NCBI GenBank assembly: GCA_017935785.1 | Contig: JAGBGU010000076.1 | Span: 1 to 35,929, forward strand | Direction of reading: 5' to 3' | DNA: 35,929 bases | Source of the DNA: Bacteroidaceae bacterium | Lineage (GTDB): Bacteria > Bacteroidota > Bacteroidia > Bacteroidales > Bacteroidaceae | The notes under the pieces: model-generated | Seen by the model: only the letters and a program-made list of their open reading frames with translations | Told to the model about the DNA's origin: nothing | Database searches by the model: none | In this document: one piece after another, positions 25,422 to 33,001 of the stretch | How positions within the stretch are numbered: the stretch's first letter is position 1 | Layout: each line of letters opens with the position of its first letter | Program-made: the position numbers and the translations under genes

Positions 25422-26312
25422 TTACTTTTCGCTTAAGGGAACAATCTCTTTTTTCAGTTCCTCAAGGATGCCGACATTCTTTTTCTTGACAACCTTGTCG
25501 GCACGGTCATAAAGGTCCTGGGCTTCCTTCAGGAACTTGCTCTCGGGAAAATCATTGGCAAAAGCATAGAACTCGTCAATCACATTGCGAAAACGTTCCA
25601 TGCGCTTCTCTATCACGCTCTGTGAAGCCAACTGAAAGCGCGAGCGGAGAATCAGGATAGAAAGTTCCTCGCGTCGCTCAGTGGTAGCAAAGGGATAGTC
25701 CTTAAGTGCATTTTGTGCTGTAACGATACAAGCCTCATAGTTACTTCCTCCAAACGTACTGTTACCGCGGTATGTTCCCAGATCAAAATACATCTTGGCT
25801 GCCAGATATTCCTTTTCAACCAATTTGTCCTGTAGCAGGTATATCATATTCTGGGTCTGTTCCTTCAGTTGAGTAGTGGGATATAAGTCCAGGAACTGCT
25901 GCAGTTCGGATATCGCCTCGTCTGTATAGGTCTGATCCAGTCTTGGGTCAGGGGTCTGGTTGTAGAGCGAAAGCCCTGAATAATAGCGTGCATGCTCAAC
26001 ATACAATCCTTTGGGATAAGACTGGTAATACTTTCTGAAATAAGAAGAGGCTGACTCGTAATCTTTTGAGTTATAGGCACACATGGCCAACATATAAAGG
26101 CATTCTTCACCGTAGGCCGTACCTTTCAGTATGGCCAACACATCGCCAAGCAACTGGCTGGCGCGCGAATATTTTCCTTCTATATATAATGCCTTGGCTG
26201 CTTCGTATTTATACTCGTAGTCCTGAGTTTTCTGAATACGGGCATACTCGCCGCATCCTGATACAAGCAAGACTGACGCAAATAACACTACCAAGAAAGG
26301 GATTTTCTTCAT
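25422..26312 (-). CDS. bamD: Outer-membrane protein assembly factor BamD
   Basis: BamD is an outer-membrane lipoprotein of the BAM complex. With the start at 26312 the protein is 296 residues and opens MKKIPFLVVLFASVLLVSGC, a lipoprotein signal with Cys20. Tetratricopeptide-like repeats follow: KALYIEGKYSRASQLLGDVL, YNSKDYESASSYFRKYYQSYP and AISELQQFLDLYP. A longer in-frame start at 26336 is unlikely because a TAATTTTG -7 box on the minus strand at 26341-26334 overlaps it; transcription would begin after that codon. First gene of the operon bamD-rpoZ-DUF4293. Confidence 0.92.
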   Translation of the reverse strand: MKKIPFLVVLFASVLLVSGCGEYARIQKTQDYEYKYEAAKALYIEGKYSRASQLLGDVLAILKGTAYGEECLYMLAMCAYNSKDYESASSYFRKYYQSYPKGLYVEHARYYSGLSLYNQTPDPRLDQTYTDEAISELQQFLDLYPTTQLKEQTQNMIYLLQDKLVEKEYLAAKMYFDLGTYRGNSTFGGSNYEACIVTAQNALKDYPFATTERREELSILILRSRFQLASQSVIEKRMERFRNVIDEFYAFANDFPESKFLKEAQDLYDRADKVVKKKNVGILEELKKEIVPLSEK

Positions 26313-26333
26313 CTTTGTCCACATTTCAGCGTG

Positions 26334-26341
26334 CAAAATTA
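26334..26341 (-). promoter_or_regulatory. -7 box of the bamD operon
   Basis: TAATTTTG on the minus strand matches TAnnTTTG and lies 22 bp before the chosen bamD ATG at 26312. No clear -33 box was found at the normal distance. It decides the start, since ATG 26336 lies inside it. Confidence 0.5.
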
Positions 26342-26448
26342 CGGCTTTTTATTTACATATCATAGTTTTATGTACAGAAATTGCACACCTTCTTTTACAA
26401 TTTAACGATTTTTCAGAGGGAATATCACGCCAAAAGCAGCTATTGCCG

Positions 26449-28476
26449 CTATTTTTCCTGCATAGACTTTAATACTTCCTCCAGCCTGATCATCTCATCG
26501 CGCAAATGGGCTGCCTCGATAAAGTCGAGTTTGCGAGCCGCCTCCTGCATCTTTTTCTTCAATGAGGCGATTTGCTTCGCCAGGTCATTGGGATTGTCCC
26601 ATTTCACCGTCTCTTCGGCCACTCTTACACTAAAGTTTTCCGGCTCCACATAGGGACGGCTTTCCGACGATTGCTGCAACTGTACCAAATTGTCCATGGT
26701 GCGCTGCTTACGGATTTGGCGTGGAACTATGTGGTGTTCCTCATTGTAGCGCATCTGCTTTTCACGCCTATAGTCCGTATCCTGAATGGTGCGCGCCATG
26801 GATTCGGTCATATTGTCGGCATACATTATGGCACGGCCGTTTACATGGCGGGCGGCACGGCCAATGGTCTGTGTAAGGCTGCGGTGACTGCGCAGGAAAC
26901 CTTCCTTATCAGCATCGAGAATGGCAACCAGACTCACTTCGGGCAGGTCGAGCCCTTCACGCAAAAGATTCACCCCGACGAGCACATCGTATTTGCCGCC
27001 ACGCAGATCGTCCATGATGCGGACACGGTCGAGCGTGGCTACGTCGCTGTGTATATAAGCCGTTGAAATGCTGTGCTGCAACAAGTAGTCGGTAAGTTCT
27101 TCGGCCATGCGTTTGGTAAGCGTGGTTACCAGCGTACGCTCCCCGCGTTCAATGCGCAGCTGGATCTCTTCCATCAGATCGTCCACCTGATTCAGGGTCG
27201 GACGCACTTCTATGACGGGGTCAAGCAGACCTGTTGGACGGATGAGCTGCTCCACCACAACGCCCTCGCACTGCTGCAGCTCAAAATCGGCCGGTGTTGC
27301 GCTTACATAGATAACCTGGTTTACCATCTGCTGAAACTCTTCAAACTTCAGGGGCCGGTTGTCACGGGCTGCAGGCAAGCGGAACCCGTATTCTACAAGA
27401 TTGGACTTGCGAGCCTGGTCACCTCCATACATGGCACTGATCTGAGGAACGGAAACATGGCTCTCGTCAATGACAAGCAAAAAATCCTTGGGAAAGAAGT
27501 CCAGAAGGCAATACGGACGCGTCCCCGGCTCTCTGCCGTCAAAATAGCGGCTATAGTTCTCAATGCCGGAACAATGCCCCAGTTCGCGAATCATCTCCAC
27601 ATCATAGGTAACACGTTCATGCAGACGCTTGGCCTCGAGCGACTTTCCCATTTCCTCGAAATAGGCCACTTGCACGGCAAGGTCGTCCTCAATCTGACGC
27701 ACGGCCTTTTCCTGCATCTCCTTACTGGTCATGAAAAGATTGGCAGGATACACCTTATATTCATCATAAGAAGAGATGCGTGTCAGCGTCTGCGCGTCTA
27801 TTTCCTCAATGCTTTCAATCTCATCGCCCCAATAGACAATGCGCAGGAGATTGTCGCTGTAGGCCAGCGCAATGTCCACCGTATCGCCCTTCACCCTGAA
27901 CTCGCCACGGTTCAGCGTTATGTCATTGCGTACATACAGGCCTTCGAGCAGCCGTCGGAGCAACTGGTTGCGGTCTATGGGCATGCCCGCTTTCAGATGG
28001 ATAACATTCTCGTAAAAGGCGGCCGGATTGCCCATTCCGTAAATACACGACACACTGCTCACCACAATCACGTCTCGGCGTCCGCTCAGCAAGGCACTTG
28101 TGGCGGCAAGCCTCAGTTTGTCAATCTCGTCATTGATGGCAAGGTCTTTTTCTATATAGGTATCGGTGGTGGGGATATAGGCTTCGGGCTGGTAATAGTC
28201 GTAATAGCTTACATAATATTCCACAGCATTGTCCGGGAAAAACTGACGCATCTCGCCGTAGAGCTGTGCCGCAAGCGTCTTGTTGTGGCTCAGTATCAGG
28301 GTGGGCTTTTCACAGCGTGCTATCACATTGGCAATGGTAAATGTCTTACCGCTGCCCGTCACGCCCAATAGGGTTTGTGCAGGTAGTCCTTGTGCCAACC
28401 CCTGCACCAATTGGCTGATGGCTTCGGGCTGGTCTCCCGTGGGCGTATAGGCCGATGTCAGTTTGAATCGTTTCAA
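26449..28476 (-). CDS. uvrB: Excinuclease ABC subunit B
   Basis: UvrB loads onto damaged DNA with UvrA and then recruits UvrC for nucleotide excision repair. The 675-residue length is normal. Walker A GVTGSGKTFT is near residue 38; the damage-probing hairpin YYDYYQPEAYIPTTDTY is near 90-110; the helicase motifs DESHVS, VGVNLLREGLDLPEV and QTIGRAARH follow; the UvrC-binding UVR motif is at the C-terminus (KKKMQEAARKLDFIEAAHLRDEM). It is 16 bp downstream of a DUF4405 gene in the same direction. Confidence 0.97.
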   Translation of the reverse strand: MKRFKLTSAYTPTGDQPEAISQLVQGLAQGLPAQTLLGVTGSGKTFTIANVIARCEKPTLILSHNKTLAAQLYGEMRQFFPDNAVEYYVSYYDYYQPEAYIPTTDTYIEKDLAINDEIDKLRLAATSALLSGRRDVIVVSSVSCIYGMGNPAAFYENVIHLKAGMPIDRNQLLRRLLEGLYVRNDITLNRGEFRVKGDTVDIALAYSDNLLRIVYWGDEIESIEEIDAQTLTRISSYDEYKVYPANLFMTSKEMQEKAVRQIEDDLAVQVAYFEEMGKSLEAKRLHERVTYDVEMIRELGHCSGIENYSRYFDGREPGTRPYCLLDFFPKDFLLVIDESHVSVPQISAMYGGDQARKSNLVEYGFRLPAARDNRPLKFEEFQQMVNQVIYVSATPADFELQQCEGVVVEQLIRPTGLLDPVIEVRPTLNQVDDLMEEIQLRIERGERTLVTTLTKRMAEELTDYLLQHSISTAYIHSDVATLDRVRIMDDLRGGKYDVLVGVNLLREGLDLPEVSLVAILDADKEGFLRSHRSLTQTIGRAARHVNGRAIMYADNMTESMARTIQDTDYRREKQMRYNEEHHIVPRQIRKQRTMDNLVQLQQSSESRPYVEPENFSVRVAEETVKWDNPNDLAKQIASLKKKMQEAARKLDFIEAAHLRDEMIRLEEVLKSMQEK

Positions 28477-28492
28477 TGCAAATGATTATTTC

Positions 28493-28918
28493 TTAATTTC
28501 GTAACGATTTGACAAGCAATGAATAACGGCCCACCAAATGAATAATTGAGGAAACGGCAAAAAGAAGCGCCGACCACGAATGCCACAACTTGACACCGTG
28601 CTGACGGCATCCGCCAAACAGAATCATCAATCCGGTCACACACAACACCAAAAAGGTTATCGTAAGCGGAATATTGTTGTATTTTCCACGGACCGAGCGA
28701 TTGCGAAACGCACCTTTATACCAAGCCCAGTGCATCTTGATGTGCCAAACGGAAAAGCACAAGAACACCAGAGCAGGCACCTCGTGTAAATAGCCGTATT
28801 CGCGGCACACTCCCCTGCCCCCGCCATGGCCGCAGTGCAGATGAAAACAAAGGCCTGAAATTGCGGAGAGGACAAAGGAGACGGCCAAAATCCAGTCTAT
28901 TCTATAAATCTTTTTCAT
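28493..28918 (-). CDS. DUF4405-type membrane protein, cytochrome b-like
   Basis: A 141-residue integral membrane protein with four hydrophobic helices and well-placed histidines: HLHCGHGG after helix 1, HEVPALVFLCFSVWHIKMHW in helix 2, and LWHSWSALLFAVSSIIH in helix 4. The pattern of helix-buried histidines is that of DUF4405, related to membrane cytochrome b subunits, so it may bind haem and pass electrons. No partner subunit is present nearby; the next gene is uvrB. Confidence 0.75.
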   Translation of the reverse strand: MKKIYRIDWILAVSFVLSAISGLCFHLHCGHGGGRGVCREYGYLHEVPALVFLCFSVWHIKMHWAWYKGAFRNRSVRGKYNNIPLTITFLVLCVTGLMILFGGCRQHGVKLWHSWSALLFAVSSIIHLVGRYSLLVKSLRN

Positions 28919-29003
28919 GACACAAAGTTAGACTTTTTTTCCGACTGAACAAAAAGTAGGCTCAAAAAAATCCCTTTTGCTATGGCGGATGCCGAATTTG
29001 TAA

Positions 29004-29011
29004 TACCTTTG
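29004..29011 (+). promoter_or_regulatory. -7 box before the EamA transporter
   Basis: TACCTTTG matches TAnnTTTG and lies 25 bp before the ATG at 29037. The nearest TTTGC (28976-28980) is 24 bp upstream, slightly longer than typical. Confidence 0.5.
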
Positions 29012-29036
29012 CAAACCGAAACAGACAAGCAAGACA

Positions 29037-29957
29037 ATGACCGCACAAGAAACCCCTCTCTTCCGCCGCCCATTCTGGGTGGTTTTCTTTGCCCTTACCG
29101 CCGCCATTTTATGGGGATGGGCCTATCCGCTCATCAAAATGGGATTCGCCGAGTTCGGGATTACGCCTGATATGACGGGGAGCAAAATGCTTTTTGCCGG
29201 TATAAGATTCAGTATGTCCGGAATGATTATCCTTTCCCTGGCAAAGGGAACGAAAAGGAAGTTTCAGCTGAGAAAGAAATCAGACCTGTGGTACATTCTG
29301 GCCTTTGCGCTGGTCAATACCACGCTGCATTATGCCTTTTTCTATTTCGGCCTTTCCCACAGCGAAGGGGCACGGGCTGCCATTCTCAATTCCATGAGCG
29401 TATTCATGCTGGTTATCCTTGCCTGCATATTCTTTGAAAGCGACAAGTTCACCCTGGGCAAAGCGGTGGGATGCGTGCTGGGATTTGCGGGCATTGTGGC
29501 ACTGAATACTGGAAGCGAAGCCAGCGGAAAGTTCACCTTCCTCGGCGACGGAATGATTATCCTTAACGCCCTCTGTTCCGCCGTTGCCGGACTGCTTACC
29601 CGTGGCCTGAGCAAGCGCGTCGATGTATTTGTGGGTACCGGCTACAGCCTTTTCCTCGGGGGAGTTCTGCTCGTCATTCCCGGTCTGCTTGCCGGAGGGT
29701 CGCTGCCCTGCATCACTTGGCAGGGTCTGCTCATCCTGTTTTCGCTCATCTGCATCTCCACTTGGGGTTTTGCCCTTTACAACAAGCTGCTCAGCTGTAA
29801 TCCGGTTGGCAAGATAGCCATCTTCAATTCGCTCATCCCCGTTGTGGGCGCCATCACATCCTGCCTTTGTCTGGGCGAGCCCTTCTACTGGAAATATGTA
29901 TGGGCAGGGGCACTGGCCGCCACGGGAATCTACATCATAAACAAAGGAAAAAAATAA
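29037..29957 (+). CDS. DMT-superfamily transporter, EamA type
   Basis: A 306-residue inner-membrane protein with about ten helices in two EamA repeats (about 15-140 and 160-300). The first repeat opens FWVVFFALTAAILWGWAYPL; the second ends SLIPVVGAITSCLCLGEPFYW, a typical end-of-repeat block with LGE. Members usually export amino acids or other small metabolites, but the substrate cannot be predicted. It appears monocistronic and converges on the Nudix gene. Confidence 0.9.
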   Translation: MTAQETPLFRRPFWVVFFALTAAILWGWAYPLIKMGFAEFGITPDMTGSKMLFAGIRFSMSGMIILSLAKGTKRKFQLRKKSDLWYILAFALVNTTLHYAFFYFGLSHSEGARAAILNSMSVFMLVILACIFFESDKFTLGKAVGCVLGFAGIVALNTGSEASGKFTFLGDGMIILNALCSAVAGLLTRGLSKRVDVFVGTGYSLFLGGVLLVIPGLLAGGSLPCITWQGLLILFSLICISTWGFALYNKLLSCNPVGKIAIFNSLIPVVGAITSCLCLGEPFYWKYVWAGALAATGIYIINKGKK

Positions 29958-29971
29958 GGGGTGTAATTTTC

Positions 29972-30008
29972 TCCCTCCCGAGGAAAAAATATTTCCCTCC
30001 CGAGGGAA
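29972..30008. terminator. Hairpin repeat between convergent genes, likely terminator
   Basis: The block CCCTCCCGAGG occurs twice 23 bp apart (29972 and 29995). The second copy forms a short stem TTCCCT/AGGGAA at 29993-30008 with an A/T-rich flank. Located between the convergent EamA and Nudix genes, it may stop both. Confidence 0.45.
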
Positions 30009-30019
30009 TGCAATTTGGG

Positions 30020-30583
30020 TCACTTTTCCTCGGCAAACATTTTCCATAGCGGAGCCGCCATCAGGCTTTGCCATATTTCGCCTCGTTCAAGCATTCCGCG
30101 CACTTCCTCTCTGCTGAAAAGACACACTTCCAGGTCTTCTCCCTCATCCAGACAGCGCCCGCCTATTAGTTCCACTCCGCGGGCAATGTAGCAATGCGTA
30201 AGGTTCGACATGGCGCTGGCGTTGGCCGAAAGCGTGGCCGTCTTGGTCCATTCCCCGCCGCCATAGCCGGTTTCCTCCATCAGTTCGCGCTTTGCCGTCT
30301 CCAAAGGGTCCTCGCCTTCTTCGCACACACCGGCCACAATCTCGTTCACCGTCTTACCCAGCGCATAACGGTACTGGCGCACAAAAACGAATCTGTCATC
30401 GGGCGTAATGGCAATCACGTTAATCCAGTCGGGGTATTCCAATACGTAATATTCCTCTATAATATGTCCGTTGGGCAGCCCCACCCTGTCTTTTCTGGCC
30501 GTCAGCCACGGACGGCGGAACAGGTATTCGCTGTCCAGCGTGGTCCATTTCATGTCCTTTTCCTTATGCTCCATCTTATCCAT
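30020..30583 (-). CDS. Nudix hydrolase, ADP-ribose pyrophosphatase-like
   Basis: A 187-residue protein with a full Nudix box beginning GVCEEGEDPLETAKRELMEE near residue 85 and ending with TGYGGGEW. The RREWSEEL-type metal site is present as RELMEET. The sequence before it, VFVRQYRYALGKTVNEIVAG, is typical of ADP-ribose/NDP-sugar pyrophosphatases. The start could be any of three close methionines (30583, 30574, 30553). Confidence 0.9.
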   Translation of the reverse strand: MDKMEHKEKDMKWTTLDSEYLFRRPWLTARKDRVGLPNGHIIEEYYVLEYPDWINVIAITPDDRFVFVRQYRYALGKTVNEIVAGVCEEGEDPLETAKRELMEETGYGGGEWTKTATLSANASAMSNLTHCYIARGVELIGGRCLDEGEDLEVCLFSREEVRGMLERGEIWQSLMAAPLWKMFAEEK

Positions 30584-30703
30584 TATTACATTACGGCTGC
30601 AAAAATAGCAATATTATTCCGCAAAATGCATGGCTTTACGTTAAAAATAGCAAACGCACAAAAGCTTTACACAAAAAGGACACGCGCTTTCGCGGAAATT
30701 CAC

Positions 30704-30711
30704 TACATTTG
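30704..30711 (+). promoter_or_regulatory. -7 box before the Bcp peroxiredoxin gene
   Basis: TACATTTG matches TAnnTTTG and lies about 58 bp before the ATG at 30770. No TTTG sits at the usual -33 distance. Confidence 0.45.
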
Positions 30712-30769
30712 CATCTGAAAATTTTACATACAAAAAGATTCAACACTAATTTATAACACTAAAAGAATT

Positions 30770-31231
30770 ATGCAGATTGGAGACAGAATACCCGAAATCC
30801 TGGGCAAGGACCAGAACGGGAACGAGATTAAGGCAAGCGACTACAAGGGTCGCAAGATTGTACTCTACAGCTATCCCAAGGCCAATACCAGCGGATGCAC
30901 CGCCGAGGCCTGCTCGCTCCAGGCGCACAAGGCCGAGCTGGAGGCTGCCGGCTATGCCATCATAGGCGTAAGCAAGGACAAGGAGGCGCTGCAGAAGAAG
31001 TTTGCCGATGCGCAGGGACTGGAATTTCCGCTGATTGCCGACACCGAAACCACACTGCTGCAGCAGCTCGGATGCTGGGGCGAGAAGGTGGCCTGCGGCC
31101 GCCGCACCATCGGCACGCTGCGCACAACTTATCTGGTGGACGAGGACGGCGTTATCCAAAAGATATTTACACCAAAGGAAATCAAGACCAAGATTCACGC
31201 CGAACAGATTCTGGACTATATCAACGGATAA
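30770..31231 (+). CDS. bcp: Thioredoxin-dependent thiol peroxidase (Bcp/PrxQ)
   Basis: A 153-residue atypical peroxiredoxin that reduces hydrogen and organic peroxides. The active site reads YPKANTSGCTAEAC, with peroxidatic Cys43 and resolving Cys48 five residues on, as in PrxQ. The commonly seen proline-rich variant PKAxTxGCT is intact. The end RTTYLVDEDGVIQKIF is standard. Codons end mostly in G or C, as in the following genes. The stop at 31231 is 67 bp before lemA. Confidence 0.95.
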   Translation: MQIGDRIPEILGKDQNGNEIKASDYKGRKIVLYSYPKANTSGCTAEACSLQAHKAELEAAGYAIIGVSKDKEALQKKFADAQGLEFPLIADTETTLLQQLGCWGEKVACGRRTIGTLRTTYLVDEDGVIQKIFTPKEIKTKIHAEQILDYING

Positions 31232-31298
31232 TTCCGGAAGTTTGGCACGGACTTTGTAAGAAACCCTGAGTACTAACTTAAAACAAAAAGCAAATATT

Positions 31299-31895
31299 AT
31301 GGACTTTATCAAAAAACGTTTAGGATTGTTTATTACATTTGGCATCGGACTGGTTATTGCGCTGTCATGCGTTTCGGGATACAACACACTGGTGAGCATG
31401 GACGAGGGCGTACAGGGCAAGTGGGCCGACGTGGAAACCCAGTACCAGCGCCGGGCCGACCTCATCCCCAACCTGGTAAATACCGTCAAGGGATATGCCG
31501 CGCACGAGAAGGAGACACTGGCCGCTGTGGTGCAGGCGCGTTCCGAGGCCACAAGCGTGAAGATTGACCCCACAAACATGAGCGCCGAGCAGCTGGCACA
31601 GTACCAGCAGGCACAGAACGGCGTTACCTCAGCGCTGGGCAAACTGCTCGTTGTGGTGGAGAAATACCCCGACCTGAAGGCCAACCAGAACTTCATGGAA
31701 CTGCAGGCCCAGCTGGAAGGAACCGAAAACCGCATTACCGTGGCACGCCGCAACTTCAACGATGCTGCCCGTATCTACAACACCGCCATCCGCCGCTTCC
31801 CCAAGAACATCCTGGCCAACATTTTCGGATTCGAGAAGAAAGCCTATTTCGAGGCCGAGCAGGGATCGGAGAAAGCGCCCCAAGTGGAATTCTAA
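31299..31895 (+). CDS. lemA: LemA family protein
   Basis: The 198-residue protein has an N-terminal membrane segment (about 8-27, LGLFITFGIGLVIALSCVSG), then the family core SMDEGVQGKWADVETQYQRR and NLVNTVKGYAAHEKETL, a four-helix bundle, ending with the FGFEKKAYFEAEQG block. The function of LemA is not settled; a recurring partner is a TPM-domain protein, which indeed follows here. Confidence 0.92.
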   Translation: MDFIKKRLGLFITFGIGLVIALSCVSGYNTLVSMDEGVQGKWADVETQYQRRADLIPNLVNTVKGYAAHEKETLAAVVQARSEATSVKIDPTNMSAEQLAQYQQAQNGVTSALGKLLVVVEKYPDLKANQNFMELQAQLEGTENRITVARRNFNDAARIYNTAIRRFPKNILANIFGFEKKAYFEAEQGSEKAPQVEF

Positions 31896-31936
31896 CCTGC
31901 AGCCGAAGATTTAAAGGAAAACATTAACATTCAATA

Positions 31937-31968
31937 CGCACTTCGCCGCCGCCAGACGGAGAAGTGCG
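31937..31968 (+). other. Intercistronic hairpin between lemA and the TPM gene
   Basis: An 8-bp stem CGCACTTC/GAAGTGCG encloses 16 nt and is followed by ATTTTC, ending 14 bp before the next ATG. It could lower read-through or act as an mRNA end, but the T-run is weak. Confidence 0.4.
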
Positions 31969-31982
31969 ATTTTCATAAACGC

Positions 31983-32939
31983 ATGAAAAAACATCTTATC
32001 CTGCTGCTCCTTACCGTTCTGCCATGCCTTGTCTGGGCACAGGACAGTCTGGATACAGCCCCCGCAAAAGTGTTTACGCTGGAGAGCGTGCCCAACATCT
32101 ACGAACAGGACCGCACCCGCCATGTAAGCGACCCCACCGGCATCCTCTCAGCCGAGGCGTGCCGGGCCATAGACCGGATATTCACCCAGCTGGAAGACAG
32201 TACGGGCATAGAGACTGCGGTTGTGATGCTGCCCTCAATCGGAGAAAGTGACATCTTCGACTTTGCCCACAATCTGTTCATGGACTGGGGAATCGGGAAG
32301 AAGAACACGGACAACGGACTGCTCATTCTCTACGTGGCGGACCAGCGCAAGATACGCTTCCACGTAGGCTACGGACTGGAGGGCGTAATGCCCGACGCCA
32401 TCTGCAAGCGCATCCAGACACGCCTTATGGTTCCGGCCTTCAAGGAGGGCGATATCGACCAGGGCATGGTCTCCGGCGCCAGAGCCGTTTACGAAACGCT
32501 GGAGAACGCCATGAACCCCAACAAGCAGTCAGACGGCAGCGCGGGCGCGCTGGCCGCCATGGCAGTGCTCATCCTCATGGTTATAGTGTTCTTCTGCGTT
32601 ATCAGGGCGGCACAGCGCAAAGCCCTTACCTGCAGTAAATGCGGAACCGCCGGCTCCCTGCACCTGTCCTCAAGAGACTATTACAAGACGGCCGACGGCC
32701 ACCGCCACAAGCGCGAGACCTATGTTTGCTCCCATTGCAACGCCGTGGACATCCGCGACACAGACCAGGAGGACGACGATGACGACAGCGACGACCTGAT
32801 GAAAGGCATCATCATAGGCTCCATGCTGAACGGCGGCAGAAGGGGCGGAGGCTTCGGCGGCGGTTTTGGCGGAGGCAGCTTCGGAGGCAGTTTCGGAGGC
32901 GGAAGCTCAGGCGGCGGAGGCTCCACATCAGGCTGGTAA
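31983..32939 (+). CDS. TPM-domain protein with zinc ribbon and glycine-rich tail
   Basis: A 318-residue exported protein with a signal peptide (cleavage near VWAQ), a TPM domain at about 47-175 (SDPTGILSAEAC, GIGKKNTDNGLLILYVAD and GYGLEGVMPDAICKRI), a membrane helix near 188-207, a four-cysteine zinc ribbon (Cys217, Cys220, Cys249, Cys252), an Asp/Glu-rich stretch, and a glycine-rich C-terminus. This is a YgcG-type layout. It probably pairs with LemA upstream; TPM proteins are linked to membrane/protein quality control in photosystem II repair, but its job here is unknown. Confidence 0.9.
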   Translation: MKKHLILLLLTVLPCLVWAQDSLDTAPAKVFTLESVPNIYEQDRTRHVSDPTGILSAEACRAIDRIFTQLEDSTGIETAVVMLPSIGESDIFDFAHNLFMDWGIGKKNTDNGLLILYVADQRKIRFHVGYGLEGVMPDAICKRIQTRLMVPAFKEGDIDQGMVSGARAVYETLENAMNPNKQSDGSAGALAAMAVLILMVIVFFCVIRAAQRKALTCSKCGTAGSLHLSSRDYYKTADGHRHKRETYVCSHCNAVDIRDTDQEDDDDDSDDLMKGIIIGSMLNGGRRGGGFGGGFGGGSFGGSFGGGSSGGGGSTSGW

Positions 32940-33001
32940 CTTCCCCACCCCGCCATTTTCAATACACATCCAACCATTAAACGCATAAACACATTCTCAG
33001 C

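Noticed and set aside
26313..26336. Longer bamD start at 26336
   Set aside because: It would place residues before the lipoprotein signal and overlaps a good -7 box, so transcription would begin after that codon.
27073..28371. Plus-strand open frame of 432 codons opposite uvrB
   Set aside because: It lies wholly within uvrB, which is complete and has all family motifs; the reverse frame shows no domain.
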